Origin: an archaeon
GTDB lineage: Archaea > Nanobdellota > Nanobdellia > Woesearchaeales > GW2011-AR9
DNA: 49,445 nucleotides
NCBI GenBank assembly: GCA_023259115.1
Contig: JAHFQW010000011.1
Location: 1-49,445, forward strand
Direction of reading: 5' to 3'
In this document: one piece after another, positions 41,457-49,029 of the stretch
Numbering within the stretch: the first letter of the stretch is position 1
How the letters are laid out: the number at the start of each line of letters is the position of its first letter
Program-made: the position numbers and the translations under genes
The notes under the pieces: generated by a model
Told to the model about the DNA's origin: nothing
The model's input: the letters and a program-made list of their open reading frames with translations, nothing else
The model's database searches: none

Positions 41457-42827
41457 ATGACCGAAAAAAAGAAATCCGAACCAAAATCCCACGAATCTAA
41501 ACACTCCTCCGAACCAAATCATGTAGAATCAGACCACAAACAATCCCACCCAAAAAATTCTCCTCCTCAGTCCCATTCTCCCGAATCTCATCCCTCAAAA
41601 TCCGAAAAAATTGCCACCCAGCCCGAAATCAATCTTGCCCTAGTTGGCCACGTCGATCACGGCAAAACCACATTAACCGAACGCCTCTCTGGCAAATGGA
41701 CAGACACCCATTCCGAAGAGATGAAAAAAGGTATCACCATCCGCTTGGGCTACGCCGACTTCACCATCTCCAAATGTACCAACTGCAACTTCTACACCAG
41801 TAAAGACAAATGTCTCAAATGTAATTCTCCCACAACTGCGCTACGTAAAATCTCTCTTGTTGATGCGCCCGGTCACGAATCATTAATGGCCACCATGTTA
41901 TCTGGCGCCGCCATAGTTGATGGCGCTCTTCTCTTAGTTGCCGCCAATGAACCCTGTCCCCAGCCTCAAACCAAAGAACATCTCATGGCGCTGCAGATCA
42001 CCGGCATTAAAAACGTCATTATTCTTCAAAATAAAATCGATCTCGTCTCACATGAAGAAGCACTTGAAAATTACAACCAAATCAAAGCATTTCTCGCTGA
42101 CACCGAATTCAAAAACGCACCCATTTTACCTATTTCCGCAAGAGCAAACGCCAATATCGACATTTTACTTAAAACCATCAATGAACATATTCCCACTCCC
42201 ACTCGTGACATCAATAAAGACCCAATCATGCTCGTCGCACGCTCATTTGATATAAATAAACCCGGCACAAAACCACAGCAATTACTTGGTGGCGTTCTGG
42301 GTGGCACAGTCAAACAAGGCAAATTCAAAATCGGCGATGACATTGAAATCCTTCCCGGCTACATGGTCGAAGAAAAAAACAAAAAAATTTGGAGATCTCT
42401 CAAAACAAAAATCACTCAAATTTTCTCAGGCGGTGTTGCCGTTCCTCAAATCACTCCAGGTGGCAGCATGGCACTCGGAACATCATTAGATCCAACCATT
42501 GTTAAATCCGATTCTTTAACCGGCTCATTAGTAGGCATCGCTGGCAAATTGCCTCCCGTACATAACCAAATAACCATTGACACCTTCTTGCTCGAACGCG
42601 TAGTTGGAACCAAAGAAGAAACCGAAGTAAAACCTCTCGCCAAAAGCGAAGTATTAATGTTAAACGTCAACTCCGCCGCAACCGTTGGCGTCGTCATCGA
42701 TCCTTCTAAAAAGAACACCACCTGCATCCTCAAAAAACCCATTTGCGCCTATCCTGGTGAGCGCATTACCATTTCTCGCAGAGTCGGCGATCGATTTCGA
42801 TTGATTGGGTACGGGATTTTAAAATAA
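41457..42827 (+). CDS. eif2g: Translation initiation factor aIF2 gamma subunit
   Basis: This GTPase carries initiator tRNA to the ribosome. Motifs: GHVDHGKTTL (G1), KKGITIRLGYAD (switch I), DAPGHES (G3), NKIDLV (G4), and a zinc knuckle with two C-x2-C pairs (CTNC, CLKC) between switch I and G3. Domains 2 and 3 are beta barrels. From the ATG at 41457 it has 456 residues, and the first ~50 are a Ser/His/Glu/Lys-rich low-complexity tail not found in most archaeal orthologues (~410). An in-frame ATG at 41445 would add four residues; the promoter spacing favours 41457. Confidence 0.95.
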   Translation: MTEKKKSEPKSHESKHSSEPNHVESDHKQSHPKNSPPQSHSPESHPSKSEKIATQPEINLALVGHVDHGKTTLTERLSGKWTDTHSEEMKKGITIRLGYADFTISKCTNCNFYTSKDKCLKCNSPTTALRKISLVDAPGHESLMATMLSGAAIVDGALLLVAANEPCPQPQTKEHLMALQITGIKNVIILQNKIDLVSHEEALENYNQIKAFLADTEFKNAPILPISARANANIDILLKTINEHIPTPTRDINKDPIMLVARSFDINKPGTKPQQLLGGVLGGTVKQGKFKIGDDIEILPGYMVEEKNKKIWRSLKTKITQIFSGGVAVPQITPGGSMALGTSLDPTIVKSDSLTGSLVGIAGKLPPVHNQITIDTFLLERVVGTKEETEVKPLAKSEVLMLNVNSAATVGVVIDPSKKNTTCILKKPICAYPGERITISRRVGDRFRLIGYGILK

Positions 42828-42835
42828 TTTCAAAA

Positions 42836-43108
42836 TTATTCTTTTTCGTCAGAAAATAAGAGTTTGAGATGCCCATACTCATTCATCTTCAACCGAGCTT
42901 GTCCTTGTTCTATTGCCGCTTTCGCGTGAGTATAATAATCTCTTGCGTCTCGTTCTATTGCTGAAGTATATATAGGATGTATTCCTAAAGAGATCGAATA
43001 ATATTGCTCAAACAGGTCTAAACGTAAAGGCAACGTCTTTGGTAATTCCATCACAAGATTTTCTAATCTAACAACAACTTCTTCTGAGTTTGTTCCTACG
43101 AGTATCAT
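42836..43108 (-). CDS. Hypothetical protein, 90 residues
   Basis: The TATA box at 43131-43138 sits 26.5 nt before ATG. The protein begins MILVGTNSEEVVVRL and is mixed alpha/beta (ISLGIHPIYTSAIERDARDYYTHAKAAIEQG), without cysteines or membrane helices. No family recognised. It converges on the aIF2 gamma gene, 8 nt apart. Confidence 0.6.
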   Translation of the reverse strand: MILVGTNSEEVVVRLENLVMELPKTLPLRLDLFEQYYSISLGIHPIYTSAIERDARDYYTHAKAAIEQGQARLKMNEYGHLKLLFSDEKE

Positions 43109-43130
43109 CTTTTCTAAAAGAGAAATACTC

Positions 43131-43138
43131 TATTTAAA
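43131..43138 (-). promoter_or_regulatory. TATA box of the 43108 gene
   Basis: TATTTAAA (read on the plus strand) is centred 26.5 nt before the minus-strand ATG at 43108. Confidence 0.5.
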
Positions 43139-43208
43139 TGTTATCAAAAAGCAATCTTTTTATACTCGAAAAATAACCTTCTATCAATCCTATCAAAAGA
43201 GGTGTCTC

Positions 43209-44183
43209 ATGTCCCAAGTCTATTTCAAAGATGTCAATCAAATAAAAGGCCCCATTCTCTCTCTGCTAAAAAAAGAAGGCTACCAAGCAGTAGACATGCA
43301 TTATCACTCCCGCTTTAGCGTAGATGGCCTCTCTCCCATTTTACCCATTATAAAAAAATGTAAACAAGACAGTATTGGTACTTCTTTTACCGACCACAAC
43401 CATATTGGCGGCACTCTGCAAGCCCTCACGCTCGCCAAAAAAGATGTATTTATTCTCCCTGGTATCGAACTCACCTGCCACAACGGCGTTCATGTACTAC
43501 TTCACTTTGCCAATATCCCCGAGTACAAAGAATTCTTTCAAAAAGCCATCCAACCTCGTCTCAAACAAAATCCCTGGTTTCTTGACATCAATCACGAAGA
43601 AGCCATAGACCTTGCCAGCAACTGGAACTGTCTTATTACAACTCCCCATCCCTACGGTCCTGGTTTTTGCGGCATTAAAAAATTCTCCGTCTCAAACAAC
43701 ACATTAAAAAAAGTCCACGCCATCGAAGTCCTCAACGGCTGTGGCCAAGGTCAAATGAACCCTCTCGCTATTGCCTGGGCCAAATCGCTCAACAAAAGCT
43801 TTACCGGCGGCTCCGATGGCCATTGTCTCAAAGAACACGGCACCGCATTAACCATTTGTCAAGCCCAAACACGAGAACAATTCATTGAACAAATGCGCAA
43901 ACGTCAATCACTCGTCATAGGAAAAGAAGAAAGACTGCTCGAAGACGGCGTCAACGCCATAGAAAAATTCATGCGCGAAGAAAAAAAAGCCCCCTCCTCG
44001 CAGCTCGAACACATGTGGAAAGATCGCGGTTTACTTGAATGGAATTACCTCAAACAAAAAATGCTAGGCAAACATTTCTTCTCCCATTTTCATAGTCATC
44101 ATCAAGAACCACAACCAAAGCACTTATCAAGACATGAAAATACTATTCACTTACTAAAATATCAAAAACAACTCAAACCATGA
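43209..44183 (+). CDS. PHP-domain phosphoesterase-like protein
   Basis: This 324-residue protein has the PHP metal motifs: DMHYHS (H31, H33), TDHNHIGG (D62, H63) and LPGIELTC (E87), then HPYGPG (around residue 152) and GSDGH near 200. PHP enzymes hydrolyse phosphoesters such as histidinol phosphate, 3',5'-diphosphates or DNA ends; the type here is not clear. The C-terminal ~80 residues are helical and basic. A GAGGTG ribosome-binding site precedes ATG. The stop overlaps the start of the next gene (ATGA). Confidence 0.85.
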   Translation: MSQVYFKDVNQIKGPILSLLKKEGYQAVDMHYHSRFSVDGLSPILPIIKKCKQDSIGTSFTDHNHIGGTLQALTLAKKDVFILPGIELTCHNGVHVLLHFANIPEYKEFFQKAIQPRLKQNPWFLDINHEEAIDLASNWNCLITTPHPYGPGFCGIKKFSVSNNTLKKVHAIEVLNGCGQGQMNPLAIAWAKSLNKSFTGGSDGHCLKEHGTALTICQAQTREQFIEQMRKRQSLVIGKEERLLEDGVNAIEKFMREEKKAPSSQLEHMWKDRGLLEWNYLKQKMLGKHFFSHFHSHHQEPQPKHLSRHENTIHLLKYQKQLKP

Positions 44184-44635
44184 ATTCACCAAAAAATTGG
44201 AAAACATTTACAAAATTTGAACTTCATCACCAAGTTATATTCTTTATATCTCTCATGGTATTAACTATCTTTTTTACAAGAATCTTTGTCTTCTTTTATA
44301 ACCCCAATCCCACCATTGCCCATTTCGAGCTTCATCATTTTGATTACGGTTTACTCTTATTGATGATTACCATTTTATCGATGTTATTTGGCAAATTAAA
44401 AACTACGTATTCATTAATATTGTCCTCTCTTTCATTTGGCCTCATCATTGACGATCTTTGGTTTATACGTAGCAACATCATTGACCCCGCCACCAATGAA
44501 GTTGAAATATATTCCCACACATTTTCTTCAGTAGTTATTCTAATAGTATTTGTCTTACTCTGCATTTTTATAATTAAATCTGTTGCAGCTAACGCAAACC
44601 AAAAAAAAGTATTTCTCAACAAAAATAAAAAATAA
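44180..44635 (+). CDS. Four-helix membrane protein coupled to the PHP gene
   Basis: The 151-residue protein has four hydrophobic segments (about 17-38, 54-70, 75-90, 115-135). Its start overlaps the PHP stop by 4 nt, so it is translationally coupled to the phosphoesterase. It has no known motif. A membrane partner that brings the PHP enzyme to a lipid-linked substrate is a possibility, not shown. Confidence 0.7.
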   Translation: MNSPKNWKTFTKFELHHQVIFFISLMVLTIFFTRIFVFFYNPNPTIAHFELHHFDYGLLLLMITILSMLFGKLKTTYSLILSSLSFGLIIDDLWFIRSNIIDPATNEVEIYSHTFSSVVILIVFVLLCIFIIKSVAANANQKKVFLNKNKK

Positions 44636-44641
44636 AATAAA

Positions 44642-44790
44642 TGGCCCTGCCGGGACTCTCCTGAAAATAGTAGGGTCTAATCCACCCCCTACTTCCCATT
44701 TGAACCCGGGAACCTCTGCTTAACTTCTGATGCATTGTGTAAAACACACCCCTATAAGAGCAGCGCTCTACCAGACTAAGCTACAGGGCC
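44642..44790 (-). tRNA. tRNA-Ile(UAU) with two introns (anticodon loop and T arm)
   Basis: Exons (minus strand) are 44753-44790, 44699-44721 and 44642-44655, giving a 75-nt tRNA without encoded CCA. Acceptor GGCCCTG pairs with CAGGGCC. D stem GCTT/GAGC has one G-T pair. Anticodon stem CTGCT/AGCAG, loop CTTATAA after splicing: anticodon UAU at 44754-44756, so isoleucine (AUA). The T stem CCGGG/CCCGG pairs fully; the loop is TTCAAAT, and the discriminator is A. Intron 1 (44722-44752, 31 nt) is at 37/38. Intron 2 (44656-44698, 43 nt) lies in the T loop; its exact cut may shift, since neighbouring bases allow several valid loops. The inner hairpin of intron 2 pairs AGTAGGG with CCCTACT. The variable loop (6 nt) is slightly long. 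Confidence 0.82.
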
Positions 44791-45028
44791 ACAATACCAC
44801 AGAATATGCCCACTTTAAAATATTTCCGCTTTCCCAACCTAAAACCCCTCCCTCTCATTTTCTGTTTATCCTTTTTGTACTTTTTGTCTTTATAAATCCC
44901 CTCACCTTTTTTCATTAGATTTATAAATAAAACCCTAAAATATCAATTTCCCACTCAAAAATTACTACAAAGATATATAAAACCAAAAAAAGACCCTCTC
45001 CCCTAGGTCAAAGTAAAAAAGAGGCAGC
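44791..45028. other. Gene-free region with several TATA-like boxes
   Basis: A 238-nt stretch between the tRNA-Ile gene and the dehydratase gene. It holds TATA-like sequences near 44811-44823 (for the tRNA, minus strand), 44889-44896, 44930-44937 and 44973-44982 (for the dehydratase). I see no gene in it. Confidence 0.5.
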
Positions 45029-45892
45029 ATGAATCTAAACTACGTCAAAAAGTTAATGGATCGTAAGAAAACTTCTCACAAAGGTGAAAACGGCTACGCA
45101 CTCGTCATTGGTGGCTCTGAAGAATACGTTGGTGCACTAACCCTTGCTGGTCTCTCTGCTCTGCGTGCTGGTTGCGACGCCGTAACCATTGCCTCTTCTG
45201 AAAAAGTTGCGTGGGCCGTTAATCGCTATTCTCCCGATTTGATGACCTACAAATTGCGCGGTGAAACATTCAGCGTAAAAAACGCCAAAGAGATGGTCAA
45301 ATACGCCGAACGCTTTGACGCCGTTCTCATTGGCAACGGCATGGGCAAACGCGTAGATAAATTCGTCCACTACTTTCTGCGCAAATATCAAAAACCCAAA
45401 GTCATTGACGCCGATGCCCTCAAAACCCTCTCATTCAAAGACTTTAGTAACTCCATTCTCACCCCTCATGAAAAAGAGTTAGAGATTATGCTAATCAACA
45501 GCAACAAAGAATTCCTGCTTCCCAAGCTTCGCGAAAGCAATATCAAAGAGAAAGCTGAAATCCTCCAAGGGAACTTACGCTACTTCCTGCAAAACGATAA
45601 CGTGCTTCTCGTCAAAGGTGCCACCGACATCATCATCTCCAAAAACAAAATTGCTTATAACCGCACAGGCAACCAAGGCATGACCAAAGCCGGCACCGGT
45701 GACGTTCTAGCAGGTCTGTGTACTGGCTTCTTAGCCAAATCCGGCGATCTCTTTAAAAGCGCTGTCGCCGCTGCCTATATTAACGGTTTCATAGGAGATA
45801 ATTTATTGCGGCAAAAGAAGAGCTACTGCTTTATTGCCTCTGACATTGTGAAAGATTTAGTAGACATTCAAAAAATTGAGAAAAAGAAATAA
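45029..45892 (+). CDS. nnrD: ADP/ATP-dependent NAD(P)H-hydrate dehydratase
   Basis: This 287-residue ribokinase-fold enzyme repairs hydrated NADH/NADPH. Motifs: HKGENGYALVIGGS (nucleotide loop), LSALRAGCDAVTIAS, DADALKTL, LTPHEKEL, LVKGATDII and the catalytic TGNQGMTKAGTGDVLAG. The usual fused N-terminal epimerase domain (NnrE) is absent, which matches single-domain archaeal forms. A GAGGCAG ribosome-binding site and a TATA element at 44973-44982 support the start. Confidence 0.92.
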   Translation: MNLNYVKKLMDRKKTSHKGENGYALVIGGSEEYVGALTLAGLSALRAGCDAVTIASSEKVAWAVNRYSPDLMTYKLRGETFSVKNAKEMVKYAERFDAVLIGNGMGKRVDKFVHYFLRKYQKPKVIDADALKTLSFKDFSNSILTPHEKELEIMLINSNKEFLLPKLRESNIKEKAEILQGNLRYFLQNDNVLLVKGATDIIISKNKIAYNRTGNQGMTKAGTGDVLAGLCTGFLAKSGDLFKSAVAAAYINGFIGDNLLRQKKSYCFIASDIVKDLVDIQKIEKKK

Positions 45893-45947
45893 ATTAATTC
45901 TTTCTCTTTTAGTCTTTCTCATTCTATAACCTCAAGTATCCAAAAAC

Positions 45948-45955
45948 TTAAAAAC
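45948..45955 (+). promoter_or_regulatory. TATA-like box of the cupin gene
   Basis: CTTAAAAA-type element centred 26.5 nt before ATG 45978; weaker than the others but at the leaderless spacing. Confidence 0.4.
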
Positions 45956-45977
45956 CCCTGCTTATTTCCAACACCTC

Positions 45978-46280
45978 ATGAAACCAATCAATCTTGTTCA
46001 ATATCGCGGCGTTCCTAAAAGTATTCGTAAAACCCAATTCTCTGATGTCAGTGTCATGACCCTAAAATCCGGTGCCGAAACCTCACTAGACGAAGCCCCT
46101 CGTGGCGACTTAATTCTCTACGTCATCGAAGGCAAAGCCCGTGTTGAAATTGGTATGGAACAATCACTCCTCAGTGCTGGTATGATTCTCTTCATCTCCG
46201 AACGCTCTCGTCCCCGAATCATCAACAGCGGCACATCTGATCTATTTTATATGACCATTTACACGCCACCCATTTACTAA
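45978..46280 (+). CDS. Small cupin-fold protein
   Basis: This 100-residue protein is a single cupin: VMTLKSGAETSLDEAPRGDLILYVIEGKARVEIG, then AGMILFISERSRPRIINSG. The first cupin motif keeps the G...G pattern but lacks the usual His pair, so metal binding is doubtful. It may be a sugar or small-ligand binding protein. Confidence 0.75.
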   Translation: MKPINLVQYRGVPKSIRKTQFSDVSVMTLKSGAETSLDEAPRGDLILYVIEGKARVEIGMEQSLLSAGMILFISERSRPRIINSGTSDLFYMTIYTPPIY

Positions 46281-46325
46281 TTTTGAGCATATGATCTCAC
46301 GTTAAATCAACATTCTAGCAATTAT

Positions 46326-46437
46326 AGTAAACTGCGTTACTTATAGTACATTAATATTTACAGAAAATATTCCTTTATAAACGCAGTTTACTTATTAGAT
46401 TACTGCGCCAAATAGTGATATAACTTGCGCAGTTATC
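46326..46437. repeat. Cluster of four ACTGCG-type inverted repeats
   Basis: AGTAAACTGCGTT at 46326-46338 and its exact reverse complement at 46380-46392 flank a 41-nt spacer. A second, shorter pair (ACTGCGC at 46411-46417 and GCGCAGT near 46427-46433) follows. A TTTATAAA is inside the second arm's flank (46374-46381). The region lies between convergent gene ends, so it is not an obvious promoter for either neighbour. Confidence 0.55.
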
Positions 46438-46510
46438 TATATCTTAACAGCTATAAAGAAAAAAAACTTCTCCAGAAATGGTTTGATAGAATTAAGAATT
46501 AAATCTCAAT

Positions 46511-48082
46511 TTAACGTACACATCCTATATACGTAATCGCCTCAGTACCACTCAGAATCTTACCCTCATACGGCGTCCATTGTTCAATTTGTCCTGAACT
46601 AAGAAGTTGGTCGTATTCTAATTTGATTTTTTCATCCGACACTTTATTTTTGTTATAACTTCGCACAATCGGTATAAACGAGAGTAATGCTAATCCGCAA
46701 ATCGTTCCTGTCACAGGATATTTCATCATACGTTCCAGAAGAGAGAGGTCATTCATTTTTGGAGATAGAATTGATAGAATTGAATCTAATATAATATACC
46801 CCCCCGTTAAAAAACTTATCGCTCCTGATAACATAGACTTTATAAATCGAGCGTCATTATTTTCATAATTCGCAGAGGCATATTTTGTAAGCAATGCGTG
46901 ATGTTCTGGAGTTTTATCAACCGCATTTTTCCACACATTCCCTAACTCTTGAGGTTGACTACTATGTTCAATTCGACTGGTACCCACATGGCCTAAATAC
47001 ATTTCACTATGTTCACATAACTTCTCAAATAAATCTTTCCGTTTTAATTTCAATGCCCATAATTTATTTTCTTTTTTATTTCGAATGACCACATCTATCG
47101 CTGCATTCTCCCCTTTATCTTTTCCTCGTACATAGAATGATTTATTATCTTTTTCTCGAATAAATTCATATCCTCTTTTGCTCAATAGTTCATTTAAATT
47201 TGCTTCTAATCCTTGCGCATCATAAAACCCACTTTCTGCTTCTTCCCACTGACGTAACGTTGTGGCAAACAATTCATCCAACGAACCAAAGATTGGAAGC
47301 ACAGTTGAACTCTCCAGAGAGACAGGAGTCGTACTCACCAAATCCCCCTCTAATATCTCCTTCAACTCCGCCGCAGATTGATAACGTTTTCTTGGGTTCA
47401 CATCCACCATCCGCTGGAGAATCTCTTTCAACCGTGGCGCAATTAATAATGACGAAAGATCAAACCCCTCGGCAATATTATCATTAATCAAATAATGCTC
47501 CAACGTTTTCCCTGTCAGAATCTCCACTAAAGTAGATCCCAATCCAAAAATATCACTCGAAAAATACGCTTTGCCATAATATTGTTCTGGCACCGTATGA
47601 GAAAATGTCCCTCCGCTATTCGAAGAAGTTGAACCCGCAAACGCATATAATTTTGCCAATCCAAAATCAACCACACAAACAGCTCTCTTCTCCGATTCAT
47701 AAATAAGATTACTTGGTTTCATATCCCTATGAATAATACCTCTGCCATGCACATACGCTAACGCATCCAGAACTTGAATGGCAATATCTTTTGCCTCCTC
47801 CTGAGAAAATAAACGTCCCTCTTTCACATAATCGCTCAACGACTTCCCCTCTCGATATTCCCTTCGTAACGAAAAATTACCCTCTATCGTCACATCCACT
47901 CTAGGAATAGCTGGATGATCTAGATTTTGTAATGCTCTTGCTTCTGTTTCAAGTGCTTCCATATCCTCAGATGTAAAAGGCGGTACCAGCACTTTTTTAA
48001 TATATCTCGTACCTTCATCATCTACAAGATACGTTTGAATACCCCCGCGCTGTTGTAGTAATGTCTGACTCCTATGATTCAT
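46511..48082 (-). CDS. Hanks-type Ser/Thr protein kinase with membrane-anchored C-terminal region
   Basis: This 523-residue protein has an N-terminal kinase domain (about 10-255): K29/K30 in RYIKKVL, an alpha-C Glu near 45-47, IIHRDMKPSN (catalytic D120), VVDFGLAK (D139) and TVPEQYYG. All catalytic residues are present. A second part (about 270-420) is unknown; residues about 430-480 have two hydrophobic segments that may anchor it. No PASTA or forkhead domain is seen. Substrate unknown. The TATA box near 48106-48113 supports the start. Confidence 0.88.
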   Translation of the reverse strand: MNHRSQTLLQQRGGIQTYLVDDEGTRYIKKVLVPPFTSEDMEALETEARALQNLDHPAIPRVDVTIEGNFSLRREYREGKSLSDYVKEGRLFSQEEAKDIAIQVLDALAYVHGRGIIHRDMKPSNLIYESEKRAVCVVDFGLAKLYAFAGSTSSNSGGTFSHTVPEQYYGKAYFSSDIFGLGSTLVEILTGKTLEHYLINDNIAEGFDLSSLLIAPRLKEILQRMVDVNPRKRYQSAAELKEILEGDLVSTTPVSLESSTVLPIFGSLDELFATTLRQWEEAESGFYDAQGLEANLNELLSKRGYEFIREKDNKSFYVRGKDKGENAAIDVVIRNKKENKLWALKLKRKDLFEKLCEHSEMYLGHVGTSRIEHSSQPQELGNVWKNAVDKTPEHHALLTKYASANYENNDARFIKSMLSGAISFLTGGYIILDSILSILSPKMNDLSLLERMMKYPVTGTICGLALLSFIPIVRSYNKNKVSDEKIKLEYDQLLSSGQIEQWTPYEGKILSGTEAITYIGCVR

Positions 48083-48105
48083 ATCCCCTCAAAAAGGCAG
48101 CCTAG

Positions 48106-48113
48106 TTATAAAC
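48106..48113 (-). promoter_or_regulatory. TATA box of the kinase gene
   Basis: GTTTATAA on the minus strand, about 27 nt before ATG at 48082; leaderless. Confidence 0.55.
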
Positions 48114-48133
48114 GTTCCCCTAAAATGACTACT

Positions 48134-48781
48134 TTAAAGTAACGTGCCAATCCCCAATAAAAAGAACACCCCCACTGCCACCATCGCAAGCCATATTGGC
48201 ACACTCCAATCAAAAATCTTCTTACCATCAAACACAAAAAAAGGAATCAGATTAAATAAACCCAGCCACGCATTAATCGAAAAACCTATCATACACATCC
48301 AACTAATCACTGGAAAAAGATATCCCGCACCTAAAAACAACAACGCCAACACATAATTTGTCAATGGACCCGCAACACTAATAATCCCATTCTCACGTCG
48401 TGTCACCATTCCTGAAATCATCACCGCTCCTGGTGCAATAAATGTAAACCCGAGCAAAATTGCTAATACCAACGCCAACCCCAACATCTGATTATCCGCC
48501 CGAAACTCCGCCTCACAGCCATAATGCTGCGCCACCACTTTATGCGCCATCTCATGTAATAAAAAGCCAATTCCTACTGTACACAACGCTACCACAAAAT
48601 AGAGCCAAAACTGCGGTGTAATAACTTTTGTCAACGACGAACTATAAAACGCACTCACCCCTAAATGTAAAAACGTAAAAATCAGCGCAATCGCCAGCCA
48701 CGACTTGGTAATCTCTTTCAACTCAATGGTAGAAGTGCGCAGCTTTCCTAACTTAATCTCCTTGTATATCATCATTCTCAT
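48134..48781 (-). CDS. Site-2-protease-like (M50) membrane metalloprotease
   Basis: From the ATG at 48781 (MRMMIYKEIK), about 215 residues. HEMAH (catalytic zinc site) lies inside the second hydrophobic helix and NLIPFFVFDGKK in the last third, as in family M50. About five to six membrane helices. The start is chosen because GGTGA lies 5 nt before this codon, inside the end of the upstream zinc-finger gene, which it overlaps; an ATG at 48793 is an alternative. M50 enzymes cut membrane proteins during signalling. Confidence 0.85.
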   Translation of the reverse strand: MRMMIYKEIKLGKLRTSTIELKEITKSWLAIALIFTFLHLGVSAFYSSSLTKVITPQFWLYFVVALCTVGIGFLLHEMAHKVVAQHYGCEAEFRADNQMLGLALVLAILLGFTFIAPGAVMISGMVTRRENGIISVAGPLTNYVLALLFLGAGYLFPVISWMCMIGFSINAWLGLFNLIPFFVFDGKKIFDWSVPIWLAMVAVGVFFLLGIGTLL

Positions 48782-48968
48782 CCACTTCACCATTCATTTT
48801 CTTCTTCTCTAAATACTCCTTGAGTCGTTGCGCTTCCTCTTCCACTTTCACAAGAATTGTTAAATCCGCAAAATTCTCCTCCGCACACTCCACACAATAA
48901 TAATCAAACGTATCTTTAATCTTATACACCGCTTCCTGCTCATTACAAATAATACATTTCTTAGCCAT
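48753..48968 (-). CDS. Small zinc-finger protein upstream of the M50 protease
   Basis: This 71-residue protein has C-I-I-C (about 5-8) and C-V-E-C (about 25-28), a compact four-cysteine zinc finger, and an acidic helical tail. It overlaps the protease gene, so both are co-translated. The TATA box at 48991-48998 is 26.5 nt before ATG. It could be a regulator or substrate adaptor of the protease; this is inference. Confidence 0.75.
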   Translation of the reverse strand: MAKKCIICNEQEAVYKIKDTFDYYCVECAEENFADLTILVKVEEEAQRLKEYLEKKKMNGEVDENDDIQGD

Positions 48969-48990
48969 TCTACACTAAAAGACGACTTGC

Positions 48991-48998
48991 TTTAAAAA
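48991..48998 (-). promoter_or_regulatory. TATA box of the zinc-finger/M50 operon
   Basis: TTTTTAAA on the minus strand, centred 26.5 nt before ATG at 48968; leaderless. Confidence 0.55.
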
Positions 48999-49029
48999 GA
49001 TTTCTTCTCTGTACCACTTTCTAAAACAT

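Noticed and set aside
44722-44790. Other identities for the minus-strand tRNA (Lys, Thr)
   Set aside because: Only splice shifts that break the standard 37/38 position would give another anticodon (such as UGU); the standard site gives UAU.
44730-44918. 62-codon open frame across the tRNA-Ile gene
   Set aside because: It overlaps the tRNA exons and the promoter region, and the sequence is low in complexity.
46326-46392. Terminal inverted repeats of a miniature transposon
   Set aside because: The 13-bp arms enclose only 41 nt, and no target-site duplication is visible; a regulatory or RNA explanation fits as well.
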